Source: RGIG6375 sp964472725
Lineage (GTDB): Bacteria > Bacillota > Clostridia > Oscillospirales > Oscillospiraceae
Direction of reading: 5' to 3'
Length of the DNA stretch: 64,000 nt
Assembly: GCA_964472725.1 (NCBI GenBank)
Contig: CAYYLZ010000002.1
Coordinates: 17,257 to 81,256 of the forward strand
Each line of letters starts with the position of its first letter. Positions within the stretch are counted from its first letter, which is position 1. The position numbers and the translations under genes are program-made. Positions 43,113 through 52,326 of the stretch are shown one piece after another. The notes below the pieces were generated by a model. That model did not search any database and was not told where the DNA came from. It worked only from the letters and a program-made list of their open reading frames with translations.

Positions 43113-44756
43113 TTATTCCGCGGAAATGATGTAATAGTAGACAGGCTGTCCTCCGGGGATAACAGTGACCTCGGCATCTGGCATGATATCCTGCAGTACA
43201 TCTGCAAGAGCCTGTGCCTGCTCCTCGGTAACGTCCTCACCGTAATATACGCTGACCAGCTCGGGGTCAAATGCTGCAAGGCTGTCACCAATCTCCTTCT
43301 CAACGGCTGCTAGCTCAGCGCCTGCGGTGAGAAGCTTGTTCTCAATCATTGCAAGGTAGTCGCCCTCAGCTATCTCAAAGCCGTCAAAATTGGAGTTTCT
43401 TGCGGCGTAAGTGAGGGTAACGGTATGAACGGTACCAAGAGCCTCATTCATTGCCTCTTCATTCGCTGCCACTTCCCCATCGGGATCAAGGGCAAGCATT
43501 GCGGAAACACCTTGAGGTACGGTATGGGTGGGAATAACAATAACGTTCTTCTCGCTCATACCGACACACTGTCCGGCAGCGAGAACGATGTTCTTATTAT
43601 TGGGCAGAACGAAAACTGTTTCTGCTGGAGTGCGGTTGATCTCCTTGAGGATATCCTCAGTGGAGGGGTTCATGGTCTGACCGCCGGAGATAACTCCGTC
43701 AGCGCCGAGATCCCTGAACATTGCCTCAAGGCCCTCGCCTGCGCATACTACGACCACGCCGATTGCCTTTTCGGGCTCGGCAACGGTCTCTTCCTCCTCA
43801 GCGGGAGCAGCGTCCTGCATACCCATGACTTCGGTGTGCTGCAGCTTCATGTTCTCGATCTTAACTGTAACCAGATGACCATAAGTAAGAGCCTCGGTAA
43901 TAACAACGCCGGGGCAGTTGTTATGAACATGAACCTTGATGATCTCCTCATCGTCCACAACAACGATGCTGTCGCCCAGCTTGTCAAGGAACTCACGAAG
44001 CAGTTGAGGATCCTTCTCGTTTTCGCGGCCGATGATGAACTCGGTGCAATAAGCGAACTTTATGTCCTCAGTGTCAAAGTCGGAGAAATCAGCCTTATCC
44101 TTGGGCTCCTGCACAGCCTTGACCTCGGGAGCGGCAAATTCCTTGCCCTGCAGGGAAGCCAGCATAGCCTCAATAATGATAAGGTAACCCTTACCGCCGG
44201 CATCAATAACACCGGCCTTCTTCAGCACCGGGTTCTGATTGACGGTATCGGCAAGCGCCTCTCCGCCGACCTCGAGCATGTGTTCGATAACCTTTTCAAT
44301 ATCGTTCTCTTCTTCGGCTGCTTTGCAGGCTGCATCGGCAGCCATACGGGAAACGGTAAGGATAGTACCCTCAGCGGGCTTCATAACAGCCTTGTAAGCG
44401 GTACCTACGCCCTCATGGAAGGCCGCTGCCAGCTCGGCAGCATTAATAGTTTTCTTTTCCTTAACAGCCTTGGCGAAACCTCTGAAAAGCAGAGAGAGGA
44501 TAACGCCGGAATTACCTCTTGCGCCGCGCAGCAGTGCGCTGGCTGCTATGTCTGCCGCCTTGGTAACGCTGTCAGGCTCAGTCTTCTGCAGCTCAGTCAT
44601 TGCGTTACCAATGGTCATGCTCATATTACTGCCGGTATCGCCGTCGGGAACAGGAAAAACGTTAAGCTCGTTTATCTCTTCCTTATAAGCGTCCAGAGTA
44701 ACAGCAGCGGCTATAAACATTTTTTTCAGGGCAAGCCCATCAATTAATTCTATCAT
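43113..44756 (-). CDS. fakA: Fatty acid kinase FakA-like DAK2-domain protein (YloV)
   Basis: 547 residues. The N-terminal DhaL/DAK2 kinase domain contains ELNVFPVPDGDTGSNMSMTI and LLRGARGNSGVILSLLFRGF; a middle linker leads to a C-terminal domain of the FakA type. FakA phosphorylates fatty acids presented by FakB (DegV-family) proteins for phospholipid synthesis. The pairing with an upstream Asp23/YloU gene is the standard Firmicute order. Start at 44756 (MIEL); an upstream in-frame ATG at 44777 extends it by seven residues. No FakB gene is visible in the window. Confidence 0.9.
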   Translation of the reverse strand: MIELIDGLALKKMFIAAAVTLDAYKEEINELNVFPVPDGDTGSNMSMTIGNAMTELQKTEPDSVTKAADIAASALLRGARGNSGVILSLLFRGFAKAVKEKKTINAAELAAAFHEGVGTAYKAVMKPAEGTILTVSRMAADAACKAAEEENDIEKVIEHMLEVGGEALADTVNQNPVLKKAGVIDAGGKGYLIIIEAMLASLQGKEFAAPEVKAVQEPKDKADFSDFDTEDIKFAYCTEFIIGRENEKDPQLLREFLDKLGDSIVVVDDEEIIKVHVHNNCPGVVITEALTYGHLVTVKIENMKLQHTEVMGMQDAAPAEEEETVAEPEKAIGVVVVCAGEGLEAMFRDLGADGVISGGQTMNPSTEDILKEINRTPAETVFVLPNNKNIVLAAGQCVGMSEKNVIVIPTHTVPQGVSAMLALDPDGEVAANEEAMNEALGTVHTVTLTYAARNSNFDGFEIAEGDYLAMIENKLLTAGAELAAVEKEIGDSLAAFDPELVSVYYGEDVTEEQAQALADVLQDIMPDAEVTVIPGGQPVYYYIISAE

Positions 44757-44814
44757 CTCTAATGTCCGTCCTTTCAAAACGCCCGGATCAGCCGTGCGCT
44801 CGATCCATTTCGTA

Positions 44815-45168
44815 TTATTCGGGCATAATTGAGTCGACGAAAACGTCTACGCTCTTTACCTCAACTCCGGTATCAACAGATACCTTGTATTTAACTTCCT
44901 TAATGATGGAACGGCAGATAACGGGAATGTTAACACCGTTTTTAACAATGATATGCAGCTCTATCGCGATGGTATCGTCTTCGTTAAAGGTAACGTGGAC
45001 GCCCTTGCCCATAGCCTCCTTCTTCAGCAGGTGAACAAGTCCGTCGCTTACAGATCTCATGGCCATTCCGCGAACACCAAAGCAGTTGGTTGCAGCCGCG
45101 CCCGCAAGATTTGTGAAAACATCGGCAGAAACATTGATTTTGCCCATATCGGTTGTCATTTTCACCAT
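44815..45168 (-). CDS. Asp23/Gls24 envelope stress-family protein (YloU)
   Basis: About 117 residues of the Asp23 family. INVSADVFTNLAGAAATNCF and GVRGMAMRS at the start, a beta-rich VHVTFNEDDTIAIELHIIVK centre, and a VEVKSVDVFVDSI end fit the family. Asp23 relatives lie under the membrane and affect envelope homeostasis; the role of YloU is not settled. AAAGGATTGACGGAC precedes the ATG at 45168. It is 58 bases upstream of fakA and co-transcribed. Confidence 0.9.
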   Translation of the reverse strand: MVKMTTDMGKINVSADVFTNLAGAAATNCFGVRGMAMRSVSDGLVHLLKKEAMGKGVHVTFNEDDTIAIELHIIVKNGVNIPVICRSIIKEVKYKVSVDTGVEVKSVDVFVDSIMPE

Positions 45169-45299
45169 GTCCGTCAATCCTTTCGCATTAATATTCATGG
45201 TATTATATCACATCAATTTCCAAACTACAAGAATTTTTCGCAATTTTACGCCCCCTCGGGTGAAAAAAGTTATCACTGATTACACAGTGTTTCGTCAGT

Positions 45300-46232
45300 T
45301 CATTTCAAATATTTTTCGGCTTCGACAGCAGCTGTTGCCCCATCGGCGGAGGCAGTGATTATCTGCCGCAGTTCCTTTGCGCGGACGTCACCGGCAACGA
45401 AAACGCCGGGAATATTTGTATGCAGGCGCTCATTGGCAAGAATATATCCGTTCTCGCTCAGTTCTACCTGTCCCGAAAAAAGGGCGGACTCGGGATCATA
45501 GCCCACAAAGACAAATATACCGAATTTCTCGCCCTCTGCAGGCGTATAAGTCCACGCTTCCCCTGTTCTGTTGTTCTTGAATTCCGCGCTCTCCATCTTG
45601 AAACCACCGCTGACGCGCACCAGTTCGGTGTTATACATGATTTCGATTTTCGGACTTTCCTGCACTTCGTCAGCAATGCTCTTGGTGCAGCTGAGTTCGT
45701 CACGGCGCACGATCATGGTTATCTTCTTCGCAAAGCGGGTCAGGAACAAAGCCTCCTCCACCGCGCTGTTGCCTCCGCCGATCACAAAAACCTCGCAATC
45801 CTGGAAAAAGAAGCCGTCGCAGGTGGCACAATAGCTTATTCCCCTGCCAAAGAATTTGTCTTCGCCCTCAAAGCCAAGCTTTCTTGGCTTTGCGCCGGTT
45901 GCTATTATTACCGTCTTCGCCTGAATATCACCCTCTGAGGTGTGAATCACCTTGACATCTCCGTTCAGCTCAACACCGGTAACGGCAGCGGTTTTCAGCT
46001 CCGCTCCGAATTTGGTCGCCTGCTCAAGCATATTGTTCGTAAGCTCAGGACCGCTGATATTATCTATTGCCGGGTAATTTTCAACTTCGTTTGTAAGCGC
46101 AGCCTGTCCCCCGGGGAACGCGGCCTCAAGCATAAGTGTATCCATTTTGGCACGACCCGCGTAAATACCGGCAGAAAGGCCGGCAACACCTGCGCCTATA
46201 ATTACAAGGTCTTTTACTCTGTTTTCAATCAT
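45300..46232 (-). CDS. trxB: Thioredoxin-disulfide reductase
   Basis: About 310 residues. FAD motif VIIGAGVAGLSAGIYAGRA, redox centre YCATCDGFFF, second nucleotide motif EVFVIGGGNSAVEEALFL and C-terminal GVFVAGDVRAKELRQIITAS are complete. It reduces thioredoxin with NADPH (or another donor). GGAGG lies eight bases before the ATG at 46232. It stands alone, far from trxA at 29.5 kb, which has its own FTR-type partner. Confidence 0.95.
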   Translation of the reverse strand: MIENRVKDLVIIGAGVAGLSAGIYAGRAKMDTLMLEAAFPGGQAALTNEVENYPAIDNISGPELTNNMLEQATKFGAELKTAAVTGVELNGDVKVIHTSEGDIQAKTVIIATGAKPRKLGFEGEDKFFGRGISYCATCDGFFFQDCEVFVIGGGNSAVEEALFLTRFAKKITMIVRRDELSCTKSIADEVQESPKIEIMYNTELVRVSGGFKMESAEFKNNRTGEAWTYTPAEGEKFGIFVFVGYDPESALFSGQVELSENGYILANERLHTNIPGVFVAGDVRAKELRQIITASADGATAAVEAEKYLK

Positions 46233-46404
46233 GATCAAATCCTCCGACTCATCGGTGATGTATTACTGTGATTTAATTATACCATAATCGCAGCTTTATT
46301 AAAAGTCAAAAGCAAATATAATGCGTTTTACTATGGACGAGTGCGGTTTAAATCTGTTATCATATTATAAACACATAAACCTATGAAAGAAAGGTGACTG
46401 CACT

Positions 46405-47265
46405 GTGAAAAGAACGAGCGCACTTTTTGATGAAATAGTATTCCCTGGGGGCAAGTCCAAGGCATTTACCCTCAGCTATGATGACGGCACTATCCACGAC
46501 CGCCGTCTGCTGGACATAGTAAACCGCTACGGCGTGCGCGGCACATTCAATCTGAATTCCGGATTTCTTGATCTTGATGATGTTAAGGACGGTCCCTTCG
46601 GAGTCTTTGACCTAAGCAAGATAAGCGCAGATGAGGTTACCGCTCTTTACGAGGGCCACGAGGTTGCGGGTCACGGACTCAATCATGCCAGTCCTACGGA
46701 TATCGGCAGCTCCGCATTTATGTATGAAACCATAGAGGACAAGGCAAGTCTTGAGAAAATCACGGGTAAGCTGGTAAGAGGCTATGCCTACCCTTTCGGT
46801 AATTATGGCGAAAAGGCAAAGGACATCCTGCGATATGCGGGATATCTCTACGCCCGCACGGTGGAGGTTACCCACGAATTCTCACTTCCCCGCGACTTCA
46901 TGGCATGGAACGCCACCTGCCACCACAACGACACCAGACTTATGGAACTTGCCGAGGCATTCTGCAATGACGAGCCTATGTCCACAAATAAGCAGCTTTT
47001 CTATGTGTGGGGACATTCCTACGAGTTTGCCGGAGATAACAACTGGGATATAATCGAAAACCTTTGCCGATATATGCACGACCATGGAGAAAATGTATGG
47101 TTTGCCACAAATATCGAAATATACGATTACGTCACCGCTTACCGCAATCTTGAATACTCCGCCGAAGGTGATATGATATACAATCCAGGCGGCATGGAAG
47201 TAAGCATACGACGCGGCGGCAAGGTTCACAACATACCGCCTCTTGCAACCGTTATTATTGACTGA
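46405..47265 (+). CDS. Polysaccharide deacetylase-family protein
   Basis: 286 residues with an intact NodB core: FTLSYDDGTIHDRRL (catalytic Asp-Asp), GHEVAGHGLNHASP (metal His pair) and YAYPFGNYG. No signal peptide is seen, so it may act in the cytoplasm on a small N-acetylated sugar or amide. Starts at GTG, 46405, with AAAGGTG upstream. First gene of a five-gene rightward unit (deacetylase, serine hydrolase, alpha/beta hydrolase, glycerol kinase, M20), with gaps of 19 to 35 bases. Confidence 0.9.
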   Translation: MKRTSALFDEIVFPGGKSKAFTLSYDDGTIHDRRLLDIVNRYGVRGTFNLNSGFLDLDDVKDGPFGVFDLSKISADEVTALYEGHEVAGHGLNHASPTDIGSSAFMYETIEDKASLEKITGKLVRGYAYPFGNYGEKAKDILRYAGYLYARTVEVTHEFSLPRDFMAWNATCHHNDTRLMELAEAFCNDEPMSTNKQLFYVWGHSYEFAGDNNWDIIENLCRYMHDHGENVWFATNIEIYDYVTAYRNLEYSAEGDMIYNPGGMEVSIRRGGKVHNIPPLATVIID

Positions 47266-47293
47266 CACAATTTTTATTGGGAGGTTATCAACC

Positions 47294-48460
47294 ATGGATT
47301 TCAGTAAATTGACTGCATACATAGATTCTCTTGAAACCTGTTACGGAGTTCCTTCCGCTGACTGCATCATCATGAAAGATCGTGAAGTAATATATCGCCA
47401 CATGGCAGGTCATGCCGACCACGACAAACAAGTCCCCCTTGCAGGCAACGAATATTACTATCTGTTCTCCGCAACAAAAGTCATCACCATGACGGCAGCT
47501 ATGCAGCTTATCGAGCAGGGTAAGCTAACACTTGGTGACGAGGTAAACAAATACCTGCCCGAATACGCTTCCATGCGCGTTATAGACCGCGAATTTGAGT
47601 TCAATTCATGGCCGATGCAGATGCCCACCCGCGACGAACCTTCTCACCCCGCCCAAAACAAAATCCGCATTATCGACCTTATGTCCATGATGGGTGGTCT
47701 TACCTACGATATTGCTTCCGAAGCCATAAAGGAGGCCATTGAGAAAAGCGGCGGTAAGGCCAATACTCGCGAACTTGTATGCGCTATGGCCGAAATGCCT
47801 CTCATCTGCGAGCCCGGCACACGCTGGAGCTATTCACTGGGGCACGATGTAATGGCAGCAGTTATTGAAGTGGTCAGCGGAGAAAAATTCAGTGACTATC
47901 TGCGCAAGCACATTTTCGAGCCTCTCGGCATAAAGGATATCCTTTTCACAGATGATACTATCAAGGCAGCGGCAATGTATAACTTCAACTCTATTGACGG
48001 CACCATGGCTCCGGTCCCCCAGCACAATCATTACAAGCTCACCGAGAATTATGAGAGCGGCGGTGCAGGCCTTATGAGCACAGCGGAAGCATATATCACC
48101 TTTATCGACGCTCTCGCAAACGGCGGTGTTGGCACAAACGGAGCACGCATTCTCCGCGAAGAGTCCATCAAGCGCTTCATGCAGGGTGTTACAACGGGTA
48201 TTGCTCTTGAGGATTTCAAATCCGGCGGCAGAGCAGCTTACAGCTATGGTCTCGGTGTACGCGTAAAGGACACCACGGAAATCGGTCGAACTCCTATAGG
48301 CGAATTCGGCTGGGACGGTGCTGCCGGCGCTTATGCTCTCATCGACCCCATAAACCGCATCAGCCTTTTCTATGTCCAGCACATTCTCGGCTTCCCCGCC
48401 GTCTACGCAGAAATACACCCCGAAATACGCGACCTTGCCTATGAGGGCATAGGCATCTGA
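47294..48460 (+). CDS. Serine hydrolase of the beta-lactamase/DD-peptidase-like class C family
   Basis: About 388 residues. The nucleophile is in LFSATKVITM (Ser59-x-x-Lys62), the second motif in GTRWSYSLGHDV, and a G-rich third region lies near the C-terminus (EFGWDGAAGAY). Without a signal peptide it is more likely a cytoplasmic esterase or amidase than a true beta-lactamase. GGGAGG precedes the ATG at 47294. Confidence 0.9.
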   Translation: MDFSKLTAYIDSLETCYGVPSADCIIMKDREVIYRHMAGHADHDKQVPLAGNEYYYLFSATKVITMTAAMQLIEQGKLTLGDEVNKYLPEYASMRVIDREFEFNSWPMQMPTRDEPSHPAQNKIRIIDLMSMMGGLTYDIASEAIKEAIEKSGGKANTRELVCAMAEMPLICEPGTRWSYSLGHDVMAAVIEVVSGEKFSDYLRKHIFEPLGIKDILFTDDTIKAAAMYNFNSIDGTMAPVPQHNHYKLTENYESGGAGLMSTAEAYITFIDALANGGVGTNGARILREESIKRFMQGVTTGIALEDFKSGGRAAYSYGLGVRVKDTTEIGRTPIGEFGWDGAAGAYALIDPINRISLFYVQHILGFPAVYAEIHPEIRDLAYEGIGI

Positions 48461-48495
48461 CACCTTAATTCTTTTCGAAACTCGGAGGATTCCCA

Positions 48496-49419
48496 ATGAG
48501 AACCGACTATTTCTATGATTCCTGCGGCGCAGGTAAAATACATGTTTGCCGCTGGACGCCCGACGGTGAAGTAAGAGCTGTTTTACAGATAGTACACGGC
48601 ATTGCCGAATTTGCAGAGCGCTACGATGATTTTGCCAATCACCTGAACTCCATGGGCTATATCGTTGTGGCCGAAGACCACATGGGGCATGGCAAGTCCA
48701 TTGGCGAGGACGGCATACGCGGTTATTTCCATGGCGGCTGGTTCAACGGCGTTGCGGATACCTATAAGCTGATGCAGGACACTATGGCAGAATTCCCCGG
48801 TCTCCCCTACGTTCTGTTCGGTCACTCCATGGGTTCTTTCATGGCAAGAACCATTCTCGCCCGGTATCCCGACAGCGGCATTACCGCAGCCATTATCTGC
48901 GGCACCGGCTGGCAGCCCAGATTTGTCCTTCCCGTTCTTATCAAGGTAGTTGAAGGAATGTGTAAAAAGACCGGCGAGCAGAACCCCAGCGAACAGCTTC
49001 AGCAGCTCATATTCGGTGGCTACAACAAGAAAATCGCCAATCCTCGCACTGCCAGCGATTGGCTGACCCGTGACGAGGCTGTTGTTGACGCTTACGTAAC
49101 TCACCCGCTCTGCGGTTTTACTCCCGCCTGCGGACTTCTGCGGGATATGATGAAGGGTATCTACTACATTGAGCAGCCCGAAAATCTCGCAAAAATGAAA
49201 AAGCAGCTGCCCGTACTCTTCATCGCAGGCACAGAAGACCCCGTAGGCTCCTACGGTAAGGGTGTCGAAAGAGCTGCCAAAGAATTTACAAAGGCAGGCA
49301 TGAGCAATGTAAGCATAAAGCTATACCCCGATTGCCGCCACGAAATACTCAATGAACTGAATAAGCAGGAAGTATACGACGACATCTGCAGCTGGCTGGC
49401 GGCCTACATCAGCAGATAA
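48496..49419 (+). CDS. Alpha/beta hydrolase (monoacylglycerol lipase/lysophospholipase-like)
   Basis: 307 residues of the serine aminopeptidase S33/Hydrolase_4 group. The oxyanion motif HGIAEFAERYDDFANHL, nucleophile FGHSMGSFMAR (Ser111), acid residue in AGTEDPVGSYG and catalytic His in CRHEILNE match monoacylglycerol lipases. It lies 30 bases before glycerol kinase, which fits release and capture of glycerol from acylglycerols. Confidence 0.92.
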   Translation: MRTDYFYDSCGAGKIHVCRWTPDGEVRAVLQIVHGIAEFAERYDDFANHLNSMGYIVVAEDHMGHGKSIGEDGIRGYFHGGWFNGVADTYKLMQDTMAEFPGLPYVLFGHSMGSFMARTILARYPDSGITAAIICGTGWQPRFVLPVLIKVVEGMCKKTGEQNPSEQLQQLIFGGYNKKIANPRTASDWLTRDEAVVDAYVTHPLCGFTPACGLLRDMMKGIYYIEQPENLAKMKKQLPVLFIAGTEDPVGSYGKGVERAAKEFTKAGMSNVSIKLYPDCRHEILNELNKQEVYDDICSWLAAYISR

Positions 49420-49449
49420 ATCCTTCACAATATCGAAAGGAGACTCATC

Positions 49450-50943
49450 ATGTCTTACATAATGTCTCTCGATCAGGGAACCACCAGTTCCAGATGTATA
49501 ATATTCGACCGCGCAGGAAACATCTGCGCTTCGGCTCAAAGGGAATTCCGACAGATATTTCCCAATCCCGGCTGGGTAGAACACGATCCCATGGAGATTT
49601 GGCGCACCACCATCGAGGTTACCAAGAACGCCATGGAAAAGCTGGGCGTGCAGGCCGAGGATATCGCTGCCATCGGTATCACCAATCAGCGAGAAACTGC
49701 TGTTATCTGGGACAAGAAAACAGGAAAGCCCGTTTGCAACGCCATAGTATGGCAGTGCCGGCGTACCGCCGATATCATCGACGACCTCGTTGAGCGCGGA
49801 TACTCCGACATGATAAGAAAGAAAACCGGCCTTGTACCCGATGCGTATTTTTCCGCATCTAAAATAAAGTGGATACTTGACAACATCCCAGGAACCCGTG
49901 AACGTGCCGAACAGGGCGAGCTTCTCTTCGGCACTATTGACACATGGCTTATTTGGAATCTTACCGGCGGCAAGGTCCACGTCACCGACTATACCAATGC
50001 CAGCCGAACCATGCTCTATAATATTTACGATCTTTGTTGGGACGATGAGCTTCTCGCGCTGCTGGATATTCCCAAGGCGCTGCTGCCCGACGTCAAGCCC
50101 TCCACATACCTTTACGGAAATACGGAATATGAGCTGCTGGGTGGTGAAATACCCATAGCCGGAGCCGCAGGCGACCAGCAGTGCGCGCTCTTCGGGCAGT
50201 GTTGTTTTGACGCGGGACAGATGAAAAACACCTACGGTACCGGCTGTTTCCTTCTGATGAACACCGGCGATACTCCTGTAGACAGCAACAGCGGCCTTGT
50301 TACCACCATCGCGGTAGGACTTCCCGACAAGGTGCAGTATGCTCTTGAAGGCAGCATCTTCGTATCCGGAGCGGCAATCCAGTGGCTGCGCGACCAAATA
50401 GATGTACTTACCACAGCCAAGGAAAGCTCTCAGTACGCCGAAAGCGTGCAGGATACAGCGGGAGCGTATGTTGTTCCTGCATTCACCGGCCTTGGTGCTC
50501 CCTACTGGGATCAGCACGCCCGTGGCTGTGTTGTGGGTATTACCCGCAGCTTCTGCCGTGCTCACCTTGTGCGCGCAACTCTCGAGTCCATAGCTTATCA
50601 GACTTATGATATCTGCAAGGCAATGGAACAGGATTCCGGCATACCCATAACCGCTCTCAAAGTAGACGGCGGCGCAAGCGCCAACGATTTTCTCATGCAG
50701 TTCCAAAGCGACATTCTGCGCTGCGAGGTGCATCGCCCCAGCTGTATAGAAACTACAGCCCTTGGCGCTGCCTACCTTGCCGGTCTTGCGGTGGGGTATT
50801 GGAAAAACACCGACGATATACGAAACAACTGGGCGCTGGACAAGGTATTCAGTTGCTCTATGGACGCCGGCAAGCAGACTCAGCTTCTCAAGGGCTGGCA
50901 CAAAGCAGTAAAATGCGCAATGGTTTGGGGCGCAGACGATTAA
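49450..50943 (+). CDS. glpK: Glycerol kinase
   Basis: A 497-residue FGGY-family kinase making glycerol-3-phosphate. SLDQGTTSSRCIIFDRAGN, TNQRETAVIWDKKTGKPV, WLIWNLTGGKVHVTDYTNAS and VDGGASANDFLMQFQSDIL are textbook GlpK blocks. AAAGGAGACTCATC precedes the ATG. No glpF or glpD is beside it; its partner here is a lipase-like hydrolase. Confidence 0.97.
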   Translation: MSYIMSLDQGTTSSRCIIFDRAGNICASAQREFRQIFPNPGWVEHDPMEIWRTTIEVTKNAMEKLGVQAEDIAAIGITNQRETAVIWDKKTGKPVCNAIVWQCRRTADIIDDLVERGYSDMIRKKTGLVPDAYFSASKIKWILDNIPGTRERAEQGELLFGTIDTWLIWNLTGGKVHVTDYTNASRTMLYNIYDLCWDDELLALLDIPKALLPDVKPSTYLYGNTEYELLGGEIPIAGAAGDQQCALFGQCCFDAGQMKNTYGTGCFLLMNTGDTPVDSNSGLVTTIAVGLPDKVQYALEGSIFVSGAAIQWLRDQIDVLTTAKESSQYAESVQDTAGAYVVPAFTGLGAPYWDQHARGCVVGITRSFCRAHLVRATLESIAYQTYDICKAMEQDSGIPITALKVDGGASANDFLMQFQSDILRCEVHRPSCIETTALGAAYLAGLAVGYWKNTDDIRNNWALDKVFSCSMDAGKQTQLLKGWHKAVKCAMVWGADD

Positions 50944-50962
50944 AACATATTGGAGACCAATT

Positions 50963-52255
50963 ATGAAAAACATTGAGATTGCTGCAAAGCACGAAGAATA
51001 CATCATCGCCATGCGGCGTTATTTCCACGAAAATCCCGAGTTATCCAACCTTGAGCACAACACCATCGCAACCATAGCTGCCCAGTTGGACAGCATGAGC
51101 ATTCCCTACGTAATTGTAGAAAACGGCGGCATTCTTGCCACCGTAAAGGGTGAAAAAGACAACGGCAAAGCCGTTATGCTGAGAGCTGACATTGACGCAC
51201 TCCCCGTACAGGAAACTCCGGACAACTTAAAAGAAGGCGGCAGAACCTGTATATCCAAGATTCCCGGAGTTATGCACGCCTGTGGTCATGACGGCCATAT
51301 AGCAATGCTTCTGGGCGCTGCCAAAATCCTTGTCGAGAAAAAGTACGAGCTTGAGGGCACAGTATACCTGTGCTTTGAACGCGGCGAAGAGGCCACCGGC
51401 AACGTAGGATATATCTTCGCTTACATCGAAAAGAACAACATAAAAATTGACACCGTTTACGGCATACATCTGCTGGCGACCGCGCCTTCGGGCTATATGG
51501 TCATCAACGATACAAACATGATGGCGGGCGCTATGGCATTCGACATTACCATCGACGGACGCGGCGGTCACGGTTCCCGACCTGACCAAGCCGTCAACCC
51601 CATCGACGCATTTTGGGCTGTTTACGGTGGTATGCTCTCCCTTCGAATTCAGAAAGTTGACCCTTATAAAACGCTGACCTACTCGGTTGGCAAGGTGAAT
51701 GCGGGAGTTGCGGGCAATATAATCCCCCAAACCGTCAATTTCAGCGGTTCCATGCGCACCTTCGATCAGGAAGGCGCAGGTATGACATTCTACAACGAGC
51801 TTCGCCGACTTGTTGACGGAACCTGTTCCACTTATGGCTGCACCCCCATATACAATTTCTATACAAAACCCGGTCTGCCCATTGTAAACGACCCGGAACT
51901 GGCCAAATTTGCAAGAAAGGTTATCGGCGAGGATATAGGAATTGAAAAAGTCGGCGAAGGCGAACCGTGGATGGCCTCCGACTCCTATTCCCAGTATCTT
52001 ATGCAGTGGCCAGGTGTTTACGCTTTTCTCGGTATGCAGAACGAGGAAAAAGGCATTGGCGCGGCCCATCACAATCAGCAATTTGACGTTGACGAGGACG
52101 TTTTGAAGCTTGGCGCTGCCGGTGCCGCCACATACGCGATAGAATACCTTCGCACCGCCGGACTTTTGGGCAGCAGAAAACTCGGCTACAGAGAGTTCCT
52201 TATCAAACAAGACATGAACGAGCAATACATCAAGCGTTTCTTTGGCGAGCAATAA
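50963..52255 (+). CDS. M20-family amidohydrolase (aminoacylase/carboxypeptidase-like)
   Basis: 430 residues of the M20D group. RRYFHENPELSNLEHNTIAT at the start, metal ligands in MHACGHDGHIAMLLGAAKIL and in CFERGEEATGN, a dimerisation lid with GRGGHGSRPDQAVNP, and the last His in AAHHNQQFDVDEDVL. These enzymes cleave N-acyl amino acids or amide-linked side chains. Last gene of the unit, closed by a strong terminator. Confidence 0.92.
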   Translation: MKNIEIAAKHEEYIIAMRRYFHENPELSNLEHNTIATIAAQLDSMSIPYVIVENGGILATVKGEKDNGKAVMLRADIDALPVQETPDNLKEGGRTCISKIPGVMHACGHDGHIAMLLGAAKILVEKKYELEGTVYLCFERGEEATGNVGYIFAYIEKNNIKIDTVYGIHLLATAPSGYMVINDTNMMAGAMAFDITIDGRGGHGSRPDQAVNPIDAFWAVYGGMLSLRIQKVDPYKTLTYSVGKVNAGVAGNIIPQTVNFSGSMRTFDQEGAGMTFYNELRRLVDGTCSTYGCTPIYNFYTKPGLPIVNDPELAKFARKVIGEDIGIEKVGEGEPWMASDSYSQYLMQWPGVYAFLGMQNEEKGIGAAHHNQQFDVDEDVLKLGAAGAATYAIEYLRTAGLLGSRKLGYREFLIKQDMNEQYIKRFFGEQ

Positions 52256-52261
52256 TTATAA

Positions 52262-52297
52262 AAAATCAGCGTAGGTATCACGTCTACGCTGATTTTT
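52262..52297 (+). terminator. Terminator of the five-gene operon
   Basis: Stem AAAATCAGCGTAG with CTACGCTGATTTT followed by TT and a T-rich stretch. Confidence 0.88.
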
Positions 52298-52326
52298 TCA
52301 TTTTATTCACAAACTGCTATGGCAGG

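Noticed and set aside
47294..48460. Secreted beta-lactamase
   Set aside because: No signal peptide or lipobox, and it sits in a metabolic operon with glycerol kinase.
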